A stretch of DNA of 19,141 bases from JACVCK01 sp041940385. GTDB taxonomy: Bacteria; Planctomycetota; Phycisphaerae; Phycisphaerales; UBA1924. Below are positions 1-6,608 of the stretch, piece by piece. Made by a program: the position numbers and the translations under genes. The stretch's first letter is position 1, and each line of letters begins with the position of its first letter. The notes beneath the pieces were generated by a model that was not told the origin of the DNA, ran no database searches, and saw only the letters and a program-made list of their open reading frames with translations. The stretch is taken from the NCBI GenBank assembly GCA_041940385.1, contig JBGTSD010000059.1:1-19141 (forward strand), in the 5' to 3' direction.

Positions 1-710
1 ACATGGCCGAAGAGCTCGGATTCGAGGAGCGTCTCGGGAATGGAGCCGCAGGAAATCTCGACGAACGGCGCATCACGGCGCGGGCTGCGCTGGTGGATGG
101 CGCGGGCGATGAGGCTCTTGCCGGCGCCGGTCTCTCCGGTCATCAGGACGGTGGTCTTGGATGGCGCGACGGCCTCGATGAGGTCGAAGATCTCGAGCAT
201 TCGGGCGTCAGAGCCGACGATGTGCTCGAGACTCGACGTGGTGTCGAGTCGCTTGCGCAGGGCGACGTTCTCCGACATCAGCGCCTGCTGACGCAGGGCG
301 CGCTCGATGGCGACGCGGAGCTCTTCGTCCACGACGGGCTTGGTCATGTAGTCGCACGCGCCCGCGCGCAGGGCCTCGACGGCCGCGGGAATGGCGCCGA
401 ACCCCGTCAGCATCAGCACGCCGACGGCCGGGTGCTGTCGGCGGATGCGTCGGAGCGTCTCGAGCCCGTCCATGCCGGGCATGCTCTGGTCGCAGAGCGC
501 GAGGTGGAACGGGGGCGCCCGTTCGGTCGGGCCTTCGCCGGCGCGCTCGGCGCGATCGAGGGCGGCGAGTGCCTCCGTGCCGCTCGGCGCAGCTTCGACG
601 TCGAAGCCCTCGCGTTCGAGGAGCTGGCGGAGCGAATCGGCGACGATGCGGTCGTCGTCGATGATCAGGACCCGCGCCCGGGGCTGCTCGTGTTCGGAAC
701 CGTCGTGCAT
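1..710 (-). CDS. sigma-54-dependent response regulator, NtrC family (partial, 3' end outside window)
   Basis: This is a two-component response regulator that activates sigma-54 promoters. Only the first 236 or so residues are present; the gene runs off the left edge. Residues 13-125 form a receiver domain with the acidic pocket D18-D20, phospho-acceptor D74 (CDQSMPGMDG), T102 and K124 (TKP). A linker follows, then the AAA+ sigma-54 interaction domain from about residue 161, with Walker A GETGAGKS at 192-199 and the ESELFGH motif at the window edge. The GAFTGA loop and any Fis-type HTH lie outside. The ATG at 710 has GGGAG about 9 nt upstream and lies 25 nt after the kinase stop, so kinase and regulator form one operon. 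The family assignment is firm; the target promoters are unknown. Confidence 0.93.
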   Translation of the reverse strand, partial: MHDGSEHEQPRARVLIIDDDRIVADSLRQLLEREGFDVEAAPSGTEALAALDRAERAGEGPTERAPPFHLALCDQSMPGMDGLETLRRIRRQHPAVGVLMLTGFGAIPAAVEALRAGACDYMTKPVVDEELRVAIERALRQQALMSENVALRKRLDTTSSLEHIVGSDARMLEIFDLIEAVAPSKTTVLMTGETGAGKSLIARAIHQRSPRRDAPFVEISCGSIPETLLESELFGH

Positions 711-735
711 GGAGGCGTGCTCCCGGATGGTGCGA

Positions 736-1608
736 CTAGGGGGCGCGGGCGGGGGGCGGGCAGCGGATGATGAGGCGGGCGCCGCGCGAGCCGTCGTCGC
801 CGGCGCGGGCCTCGAGCGCGACCACGCCGCCGAGCTGGCGGATGATCTCCTCGGAGAGCGCGAGACCCAGGCCCGCGTTGCCGGGCTTGGTGGAGAAGCC
901 GGCGTCGAAGGCGCGCGTCGTCGCTTCGTCGCTCAGTCCCTCGCCGTCGTCGATGATGTCGATGCGCAGCTCGCCCAGGCCGTTGCTCGTCGGCAGAAGA
1001 TCCGCCTCGATGCGCACGCGACCCGTGCGCTCGCAGGCCTCGATCGCGTTGCGCAGGCCGTTGCTGACCACCGTGTAGAGCGGGCCCGCCGGAACGTCCG
1101 CGATGCGATCGGAGCATTGCTGCTCGAGGCGCACGAGACGCTCCGCGGCGAAGGGCCGCAGGACGTCCAGCGCGTGGTTGATCGCATCGTGCAGCGACAG
1201 CCCGCGGGCCGAGGCCTGCGCCAGCCATCCGGCGCACGGTTGCATCGCGGCGTGGACGAGTTCGCCCATGCGTTGGAGCCCGGCGCACGCGGCGTCGAGC
1301 TGCCGCCCGGCGCCGGTCTGGAGCGCATCGGCGGACTGGCAGGCGATCTCGGCGCGCGCCAGCGAAACGTAGCGCATGGTGCTGTCGATGAGGTTCGACA
1401 GTTCATGCGTCAGCACGCCGAGGCGGTCGGTGGCGCGGTCCGCCGCGAGCCCGGCGTCGGCCGGCGCGGGGCGCACTTCGGCCTGGGTCCGGCGCGAACG
1501 GGGGTCGGGGCCACGGGGGAACGGATCCGGGTCTGGTCGTGGAGACATCGCCTCGGCATCGACCGTCCGGAAAAGGCCCTGAAGCGGGGTGTTGCGGGAA
1601 CGCAACAT
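736..1608 (-). CDS. soluble two-component sensor histidine kinase (NtrB-like output, no sensor domain)
   Basis: This histidine kinase of 290 residues is the likely phosphodonor for the sigma-54 regulator encoded 25 nt downstream. It has a low-complexity Pro/Arg-rich N-terminus (about 20-60) and a dimerisation/phosphoacceptor helix with H68 in the H-box THELSN. The catalytic domain shows the N-box SNGLRNAIEA (N187), G1 DDGEGL (220-225), F-box FDAGFSTK (234-241) and G2 GLGLAL. There is no transmembrane helix and no PAS or GAF domain, so it must sense through partners or the short N-terminus. The start is uncertain: ATG 1608 has no clear ribosome binding site, and ATG 1548 (MSPRPD) would remove 20 residues of unconvincing sequence. 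It follows the htpX stop by 39 nt. Confidence 0.9.
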   Translation of the reverse strand: MLRSRNTPLQGLFRTVDAEAMSPRPDPDPFPRGPDPRSRRTQAEVRPAPADAGLAADRATDRLGVLTHELSNLIDSTMRYVSLARAEIACQSADALQTGAGRQLDAACAGLQRMGELVHAAMQPCAGWLAQASARGLSLHDAINHALDVLRPFAAERLVRLEQQCSDRIADVPAGPLYTVVSNGLRNAIEACERTGRVRIEADLLPTSNGLGELRIDIIDDGEGLSDEATTRAFDAGFSTKPGNAGLGLALSEEIIRQLGGVVALEARAGDDGSRGARLIIRCPPPARAP

Positions 1609-1647
1609 CCGTTCCGGCGGCGCCGTCTGTGCGGGCTGGATGATGCG

Positions 1648-2481
1648 TCAGCGCAGCGACCGCAGCGCCGCGATGCGCTGCTCGGTCGGCGGGTGCGTCG
1701 CGAACATGCTGGTGAGCGTCCGGCCGGCGAACGGCTCCACGATGAAGAGGTTGTTCTGGGCGGGGTTCGGCTGGACCAGGGGGATTCGCTTCGACATCGC
1801 GTCGAGCTTGGCCAGGGCGGACATCAGCCCGTCCGGCGAGCCGGCGATGGCCGCGCCGTCCGCGTCCGCGACGAACTCGCGCGAGCGGCTGATCATCGCC
1901 TTGATGAGCGCGGCGCCGATGGCCGCGACGATCACCACGACGAACATCACCAGCGGATTCCCTCCCTCGCGATTGCCGCCGCCGAGGAAGAGGCCCCATT
2001 GCGCCAGGAACGCCAGCACGCCCGCGATCGTCGCGGCGATGCAGGAGATCAGCGTATCGCGGTTCTTCACGTGCGCCAGCTCGTGCGCGATGACGCCCTC
2101 CAGCTCCTGCCGGTCCATCGCGCGCAGCAGGCCCTGCGTCACGGCGACGGCGGCCTTGCTCGGCGAGCGACCGGTCGCGAAGGCATTCGGCGCATCGTGC
2201 GGGCAGACGTAGACGCGCGGCATCGGGAGCCCGGCGCGCCGGCGGAGTTCGTCCACCATGCCGTACAGCTCCGGCGCGGACTGGGCGTCCACCTCGCGCG
2301 CCTGCATCGCCGCGAGGGCGATGCGATCGGAGAAGAACCAGGCACCGACGTTCATGAGCCCGCCGAACACGAGGGCGATGATCATGCCCTGCTGGCCCCA
2401 GTAGGAGCCGACGAGCAGGAACAGGCCCATGAGGGCGCCGAGGAGCACCGCGGTCTTGGCGTTGTTGATGAAGGTGTGCAT
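1648..2481 (-). CDS. htpX: HtpX-type M48 zinc metalloprotease, membrane-bound
   Basis: This is an integral membrane zinc endopeptidase of family M48B, with roles in membrane protein quality control. From the chosen start it is 277 residues, close to the usual HtpX length. Two N-terminal membrane helices (about 10-28 and 33-50) precede the cytosolic catalytic region with HELAH (H133, E134, H137). Two more hydrophobic segments follow (about 144-166 and 177-194), then the third zinc ligand E202 in REFVADADG. I chose ATG 2481 because AAGGA lies about 10 nt upstream and the protein then begins MHTFINNAK, as HtpX proteins do. An upstream ATG at 2547 would add 22 residues unlike the family. The gap to the TauE stop upstream is 90 nt. 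Confidence 0.95.
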   Translation of the reverse strand: MHTFINNAKTAVLLGALMGLFLLVGSYWGQQGMIIALVFGGLMNVGAWFFSDRIALAAMQAREVDAQSAPELYGMVDELRRRAGLPMPRVYVCPHDAPNAFATGRSPSKAAVAVTQGLLRAMDRQELEGVIAHELAHVKNRDTLISCIAATIAGVLAFLAQWGLFLGGGNREGGNPLVMFVVVIVAAIGAALIKAMISRSREFVADADGAAIAGSPDGLMSALAKLDAMSKRIPLVQPNPAQNNLFIVEPFAGRTLTSMFATHPPTEQRIAALRSLR

Positions 2482-2571
2482 GGTCAGTCCATCCTTGGTC
2501 GTGGTTGGGCCCCGGAGGTTTCGCCATCGACGCCCTTGCCGATGCACGGTTCCTTGGGGGTTGGCGGGCGG

Positions 2572-3378
2572 TCAGGCCGCCATCGCGCCCGCGGAAAAGA
2601 GCAGGAGCAAGCACAGGGCCACCCGGACGGCCTGCAGCGGCAGCCGGTGCGTCAGCACGGCGCCGAGGTGGCCGCCAAGCACGGCGGTCGGCGCCAACGC
2701 AACTGCCAGGATGGCGGCCTGCTTCCAGTCGAAGCCGTGCTGATGAATGGTCCCGATCTTGATCGAGGCGCCGACGGCCGCGGTCAGGCACATCACCGCG
2801 CTGCTGAGCCCGATGGCGTGCTTCACCGGAAGGCGACAGAGCGCGAGCATCATGGGCACCGCGATGACGCCGCCGCCGACACCAAGCAGGCCCGCGACGA
2901 GCCCCATCGCGCCGCCGGTGGCGATGATCTTCCACGCGGCGGGCGGCGCCTGCGCCGGTGCGTGGTCGGGGCGGCGGCGCGCGATCTTCCACAGTTCGGT
3001 GACGGCGACGTAGAGCAGAAACACGGCGAAGAAGCGCTTGAGCGTCTGGCCCGGCACGAGGTTGGACAGCAGCACGCCGGCGACGATCGCGACCGCGGCG
3101 GAGGGCAGGAGGATTCGAAAGACATCGCCCCGCACCACGCCGGCGCGCCGGTGGCGCAGCGCCGCGGGAAAGGCGACGGCGATGTTCACGGCCATCGCGG
3201 AGGCCTGGAAGAGGTGCTGACTCTCGGGGTCGTCCGGGTGCAGCGCGAGCGCGAGCCCGGGGATCATGATGACCGAGCCGCCGACGCCCAGCAGCCCGCC
3301 CAGCACGCCGGCCACGAGGCCGACGGCGACGATGATCACGAGAGACAGTGCGTCGAGGGTCACGGGCGAGCGGGCCAT
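2572..3378 (-). CDS. TauE/SafE family sulfite exporter-like permease
   Basis: This polytopic membrane protein of 268 residues belongs to the TauE/SafE (DUF81) family, which exports sulfite, sulfonates or similar organic anions. The hallmark internal duplication is visible: GVLGGLLGVGGSVIMIPGL near residues 24-42 and GLVAGLLGVGGGVIAVPMM in the second half, each starting a block of about four hydrophobic helices separated by a charged loop (RRRPDH). The substrate cannot be told from sequence. The assigned start is ATG 3378, but a TACGAT box overlaps this codon; if that box is the promoter, GTG 3363 (VTLDALS) would be the start. It is divergent from the PfkB gene, with 57 bp between them. Confidence 0.9.
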   Translation of the reverse strand: MARSPVTLDALSLVIIVAVGLVAGVLGGLLGVGGSVIMIPGLALALHPDDPESQHLFQASAMAVNIAVAFPAALRHRRAGVVRGDVFRILLPSAAVAIVAGVLLSNLVPGQTLKRFFAVFLLYVAVTELWKIARRRPDHAPAQAPPAAWKIIATGGAMGLVAGLLGVGGGVIAVPMMLALCRLPVKHAIGLSSAVMCLTAAVGASIKIGTIHQHGFDWKQAAILAVALAPTAVLGGHLGAVLTHRLPLQAVRVALCLLLLFSAGAMAA

Positions 3379-3420
3379 CGTACGGCGGCGCGTCGGCGTG
3401 CGCCGGGGCGGCGCCGCTGG

Positions 3421-3426
3421 TAGTGT
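3421..3426 (+). promoter_or_regulatory. candidate -10 box of the PfkB gene
   Basis: TAGTGT fits a TANNNT -10 element and ends 9 nt before the ATG at 3436. Transcription would then start at or within about 3 nt of the start codon. No Shine-Dalgarno sequence lies between, and no clear -35 is visible. Confidence 0.4.
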
Positions 3427-3435
3427 GATCGGCGA

Positions 3436-4431
3436 ATGCCCGAGATTCGCATCGTGACCGTGACGCTGAACCCGGCCGTGGACCGGGTGCTGGAGGCGCC
3501 GAACTTCGCGATCGGCCAGCACGTGCCCGCGCGCCGGCTGGCGTGGTATCCGGCGGGCAAGGGGATCAACGTCGCGCGCGTGCTGGCGAAGGTCGGGGTT
3601 GGCTGCGTCGCGACGGGGTTCGTCGGGCGCGGCGAGCTGGCGCTCTTCGAGGAAGCGCTCGAACGCACCGGCCCAGGACAGATCGTCACGCAGTTGCTCG
3701 TCGTCCGCGGACGTTCGCGCGACAACATCACCGTGGTCGACCCCATCAACGACACCGAGACGCACCTGCGCGAAGAGGGCTTCCAGGTGCAGCCGGAGGA
3801 TGTGCAGCGCATCAGCAGCAAGCTCGGCATGATGGCGCGCCCGGGGCGCATCATCGCGTTCTCCGGCTCGTTGCCGCCGGGGCTCTCGCCGAATGACTTC
3901 GCCGAGATCGTCCGGCGCTGCCGCCGGTCCGGCGCGAAGGTGGCCGTGGACACCAGCAACAAGGCGCTCGAAGCATTGCGCGGCGAGCCGCTCTGGCTGG
4001 CGAAGCTCAATCAGAGCGAACTGGCGACGCTCGCGGGCAAACCGACGGACGTCGTCGATCAGGCGTTCGAGGCGGCGCTCAGTCTCTCGGTCGCCGGCGG
4101 CGGCGCGGTGGAGAACGTCGTCGCGACGCGCGGCCCGGACGGCGCGATGTTGATCGGCGAGAAGGCCGCGTGGCGCGGATGGGTGTCCGTGCACCCCGGG
4201 CGCATCGTCAGCACCGTGGGCTGCGGCGACTCGTTGCTCGCCGGCATCCTCAGTGTCATCTCGCGCGACGAGCAGGCGTGGGAGCGCGCGTTCCGTGAAG
4301 GACTCGCGTTAGCGACCACCAATGCCTGCGGCCGCGAGGCGGCGCATGTGGACTCGGAAGAGGTCTCCGAGTTTCGGGACCAGGCGAGCGTGGAGGCCCT
4401 GGAGCTGCCCAGGAAGCCCGGCGGGGAATGA
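3436..4431 (+). CDS. PfkB-family sugar kinase, 1-phosphofructokinase (FruK/LacC) type
   Basis: This ribokinase-fold kinase of 331 residues phosphorylates a sugar phosphate, most likely fructose 1-phosphate or a hexose 6-phosphate, with ATP. The N-terminus VTLNPAVDRV is typical of the FruK/LacC/PfkB branch. Signature 1 is GKGINVARVLAKVG (41-54), SGSLPPG is at 143-149, and KLNQSE (190-195) replaces the usual K-P-N-x-x-E. The C-terminal anion-hole motif is GCGDS (262-266) rather than GAGD, with catalytic base D265. No PTS genes are nearby, so its supply of fructose 1-phosphate is unclear and a 6-phosphofructokinase role is equally possible. It is transcribed alone, divergent from the TauE gene. 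Confidence 0.9.
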   Translation: MPEIRIVTVTLNPAVDRVLEAPNFAIGQHVPARRLAWYPAGKGINVARVLAKVGVGCVATGFVGRGELALFEEALERTGPGQIVTQLLVVRGRSRDNITVVDPINDTETHLREEGFQVQPEDVQRISSKLGMMARPGRIIAFSGSLPPGLSPNDFAEIVRRCRRSGAKVAVDTSNKALEALRGEPLWLAKLNQSELATLAGKPTDVVDQAFEAALSLSVAGGGAVENVVATRGPDGAMLIGEKAAWRGWVSVHPGRIVSTVGCGDSLLAGILSVISRDEQAWERAFREGLALATTNACGREAAHVDSEEVSEFRDQASVEALELPRKPGGE

Positions 4432-4465
4432 GCGTTCGGAGGCCTCCATGGCCGTTTCAGGTCCG

Positions 4466-4483
4466 TCTGGAGGGTCTGGAGGG
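4466..4483 (+). repeat. two tandem copies of a 9-bp unit
   Basis: TCTGGAGGG occurs twice head to tail, just after a 10-bp perfect palindrome GGAGGCCTCC (4438-4447). Both lie in the non-coding stretch after the PfkB gene. No function is apparent. Confidence 0.6.
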
Positions 4484-4495
4484 CCTGTGGGGCCC
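4481..4495 (+). terminator. weak candidate terminator hairpin after the PfkB gene
   Basis: GGGCC (4481-4485) and GGCCC (4491-4495) can pair over a 5-nt loop. The only T run, four Ts at 4507-4510, is 12 nt away, so this is not a classical intrinsic terminator. It is the best candidate in the 273-bp gap. Confidence 0.25.
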
Positions 4496-4555
4496 GAGAA
4501 CCTGCGTTTTGAGGCCGTTACGAGGGGAGCCGCTGGCTGGCGGCGCCGATCGGGT

Positions 4556-4561
4556 TAAGAT
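4556..4561 (+). promoter_or_regulatory. candidate -10 box of the 3D-domain gene
   Basis: TAAGAT fits a -10 element. Transcription would begin near 4568, giving a leader of roughly 140 nt before the ATG at 4705. I see no matching -35, so the call rests on the box and on the non-coding character of what follows. Confidence 0.35.
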
Positions 4562-4562
4562 T

Positions 4563-4654
4563 CCGGCCTCAAGGATGAGCGGGCCGGATCGGGGCTGAAC
4601 AAGAAACGAGCCCCGGTCGCTTCAGAACAACGGCCGGCATCGAAAGCAGATTCG
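4563..4654 (+). promoter_or_regulatory. leader with several possible hairpins upstream of the 3D-domain gene
   Basis: Three potential stems follow one another. CCGGCC (4563-4568) pairs with GGCCGG (4582-4587). CGGGGCT (4590-4596) pairs with AGCCCCG (4609-4615) over a 12-nt A-rich loop, and can extend to about 10 bp. CGAA (4641-4644) pairs with TTCG (4651-4654). A second GGCCGG at 4632-4637 could compete for the first CCGGCC, so two alternative folds are possible. It matches no riboswitch class that I can recognise. Confidence 0.35.
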
Positions 4655-4704
4655 GCGAGACGCCAATGGATGGGCGGAGCCGGGTTTCGCGGAGCACCGG
4701 ATCA

Positions 4705-5361
4705 ATGGAAGACCTGAACGGCCTGAAGCGTTGTCGGCGCCGAGTCGCGGCCAGAATCGCGCTTGAGGCCACTGCGTTCGGCGCTCTTGCCTTCATCACG
4801 GTTGTGTCGGCGGTGTGGACGAAGGAGTCCCGCCAGGCGCCGCTGCTCGCTGCGGTCGACGTCGTGTCGGCTCGCACGCCCGCCGTCGCCGAGAAGCCGC
4901 AGGTCCTCGCGACCGTCAGCCCCGCGCCCGCTGTTGAAGCGCCGGCGATCGAGGCGGCGCCCGTCGAGGCCAAGCCCGAGAAGCCCGAGCAGAAGATCTA
5001 TCCCGCCGGCACGCGGTTCTACGACGGCCGGCCGATCAAGCCCATCAAGACGATCATGATGACCGTCACCGCGTACAGCCCCGACGAGCGGTCGTGCGGC
5101 AAGTGGGCGGACGGCGTCACCGCCAGCAACAAGTCCGTCTGGACGAACGCGATGCGCCTCGTCGCCGCGGACACGCGCCTTCTTCCCATGCACTCGATGA
5201 TCTCCATCCCCGGTTACGCCGACGGCGAGGTCGTCCCGGTGCTGGATCGCGGCGGGAAGATCAAGGGTCATCGCCTCGACGTCCTCTACGCGACCCACGA
5301 GATCGCGCTGAAGTGGGGTGTGCGTCGCCTGCCGGTCACGGTGTGGGGCTACGCGGACTGA
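4705..5361 (+). CDS. membrane-anchored 3D-domain protein, probable cell-wall (peptidoglycan) enzyme
   Basis: This protein of 218 residues has one N-terminal membrane helix (about 20-38), a Pro/Ala/Glu-rich linker (about 55-98) and a C-terminal 3D (Asp-Asp-Asp) domain (about 115-216). That fold is a double-psi beta barrel shared with MltA lytic transglycosylases and with YuiC and YabE. The domain begins MTVTAYSPDERSCG, continues VAADTRLLPMHS, and ends DRGGKIKGHRLDV with HEIALKWG. The likely conserved aspartates are D156, D181 and D192. The linker suggests a catalytic domain held outside the cytoplasmic membrane against peptidoglycan; that activity is inferred from the family. I prefer ATG 4705, which has GGAG 10 nt upstream, over ATG 4666. 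Confidence 0.85.
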   Translation: MEDLNGLKRCRRRVAARIALEATAFGALAFITVVSAVWTKESRQAPLLAAVDVVSARTPAVAEKPQVLATVSPAPAVEAPAIEAAPVEAKPEKPEQKIYPAGTRFYDGRPIKPIKTIMMTVTAYSPDERSCGKWADGVTASNKSVWTNAMRLVAADTRLLPMHSMISIPGYADGEVVPVLDRGGKIKGHRLDVLYATHEIALKWGVRRLPVTVWGYAD

Positions 5362-5380
5362 TCGGGCTGCGGCGGCGCGA

Positions 5381-5386
5381 TACGAT
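5381..5386 (+). promoter_or_regulatory. candidate -10 box of the DUF58 gene
   Basis: TACGAT ends 6 nt before the GTG at 5393, so the predicted transcript starts at the start codon itself. This supports GTG 5393 as the start and a leaderless message. Confidence 0.4.
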
Positions 5387-5392
5387 CCGATC

Positions 5393-6379
5393 GTGATCAT
5401 CCGCGCCGGCGGGCCTCGACCCCGGAACATCGACGACCTCATGGGACCGTCGCTCATGGCGGCCCTGGATCGGCTCGACCTGCGCTCGCGCAAGGTCTTC
5501 GCGGGCAAGCTCGTCGGCGAGCGGCGCAGCAAGCAGCGGGGGCGCAGCGTCGAGTTCGCGGACTACCGCGAGTACACGCCCGGCGACGATCTGCGGTTCA
5601 TCGACTGGAACGTCTTCGCCCGCCTCGACCGGCTGTTCATCAAGATGTTTCTCGAGGAACAGGACCTCGCCCTGCATCTGGCGATCGACGACTCGCCGAG
5701 CATGGAGGCGGGGACGCCGAGCAAGGCGCTCTTCGCGCAGCGCCTCGCGATGGCCCTCGCGTACCTCGGGCTCGTGAACCGCAACCGCGTGTCGATCTCC
5801 GTCTTCGGCGCAGCGCCGCTGCGCCGGCTCCCCGAGATCCGCGGCCGGCACAACGTGCAGCGCGCGGCGAGGTTCCTCATGGACGAGGTGCGCCCGACCG
5901 AGGCGCACAGCGGCGGTCCGCCGAGCTTCAACGACGCGCTGCGCACGATCGCGCTGACCCGGCGCGGCAAGGGCGTGATGATCGTCCTCAGCGACTTCCT
6001 CGTGCGCGAGGGCTACGAGCCGGGGCTCAACGCGCTCGGCGCGGGGCTCGGGCGCGAGGCCGGCGCCGGCGAGTCCTTCGACACCTGGTGTGTGCAGGTC
6101 CTCTCGCCCGGAGAGGTCGATCCCGCGCTCGAGGGCTCGGGCGCCGAGGTCGGCGTGGTGGGGGATGTGCGGCTGACCGACATCGAGAGCGGCGACAGCC
6201 GCGAGGTCACCGTCACCGCGGCGCTGCTCAGGAAGTACAAGTCCAATCTCGAGCGCTACCTCGCGGACCTTTCGTCGTTCTGCGCCTCGCGCGGCATGAG
6301 CCACCTGCTCGTGCGCAGCGACACGGACGTCGAGGATGTGGTGCTGAACACGCTGCGCCGGCGTGGGCTCTTGCGCTAG
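5393..6379 (+). CDS. DUF58 domain protein (VWA-like, partner of MoxR ATPases)
   Basis: This is a cytosolic DUF58 protein of 328 residues. The family hallmark SVEFADYREYTPGDDLRFIDWN begins near residue 52, and a von Willebrand A-like region follows. Its metal-site motif DDSPS (99-103) fits the DxSxS consensus. Relatives usually act with MoxR-family AAA+ ATPases as chaperone-like assemblies in envelope or aerotolerance (Bat) clusters. No MoxR gene or other Bat gene is in this window, so it is a detached member. GTG 5393 keeps the N-terminal helix (DLMGPSLMAALDRLDL) complete and has a -10 box just ahead; ATG 5441 would begin inside that helix. Its stop overlaps the stop of the convergent small membrane protein gene. 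Confidence 0.88.
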   Translation: MIIRAGGPRPRNIDDLMGPSLMAALDRLDLRSRKVFAGKLVGERRSKQRGRSVEFADYREYTPGDDLRFIDWNVFARLDRLFIKMFLEEQDLALHLAIDDSPSMEAGTPSKALFAQRLAMALAYLGLVNRNRVSISVFGAAPLRRLPEIRGRHNVQRAARFLMDEVRPTEAHSGGPPSFNDALRTIALTRRGKGVMIVLSDFLVREGYEPGLNALGAGLGREAGAGESFDTWCVQVLSPGEVDPALEGSGAEVGVVGDVRLTDIESGDSREVTVTAALLRKYKSNLERYLADLSSFCASRGMSHLLVRSDTDVEDVVLNTLRRRGLLR

Positions 6380-6564
6380 CCGCGCGGCCCGCCGCGGTAC
6401 GACATCACCGCGAACGCCGCCGCGAGGACGAGGCCCGGGATCGTGCCGATGAGTGTGTGCCCGGCGACCTGGATCGTCATGGTGTAGTCCGACACCAGGG
6501 TGGTGACGAGGAAGGTCGCGATGAACACCGCCACCGCGATCAGCAGCGAGACGATCTGGCGCAT
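6376..6564 (-). CDS. small two-helix membrane protein, hypothetical
   Basis: This 62-residue protein has two strongly hydrophobic segments (about 3-24 and 40-56) joined by a short polar loop, and ends in RGGPRG. Its codons are G/C-ending at almost every position, as in neighbouring genes, and it fills an otherwise empty gap, so I regard it as a real gene. No family is recognised. It follows the TPR–YggX gene by 44 nt on the same strand, so co-transcription is likely. No good ribosome binding site precedes the ATG. Its TAG stop and that of the DUF58 gene on the opposite strand share the four bases CTAG. Confidence 0.6.
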   Translation of the reverse strand: MRQIVSLLIAVAVFIATFLVTTLVSDYTMTIQVAGHTLIGTIPGLVLAAAFAVMSYRGGPRG

Positions 6565-6608
6565 GCACCGAATATCGGCGCTCGCGCGTCCGCGGGATGA
6601 AAAGGGGA

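Noticed and set aside
2482..2547. An N-terminal extension of HtpX from ATG 2547
   Set aside because: The added residues are Arg-rich and not family-like, and the ribosome binding site is placed for ATG 2481.
391..3423. A 1010-codon plus-strand open frame antisense to the kinase, htpX and TauE genes
   Set aside because: It reads as Arg/Ala/Gly/His-rich nonsense, has no domain, and lies opposite four genes with clear motifs. Long antisense frames are expected at this GC content.
4563..4704. The 3D-gene leader as a ydaO-type c-di-AMP riboswitch
   Set aside because: The context and a GGGGCTGAA stretch are suggestive, but the strongly conserved 3' part of that class is not present. It is reported only as an unclassified structured leader.
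5318..5392. An upstream start for the DUF58 gene at ATG 5318
   Set aside because: It would overlap the end of the 3D gene by 44 bp and add a Cys/Arg-rich stretch unlike the family, and the -10 box at 5381-5386 would lie within the gene.
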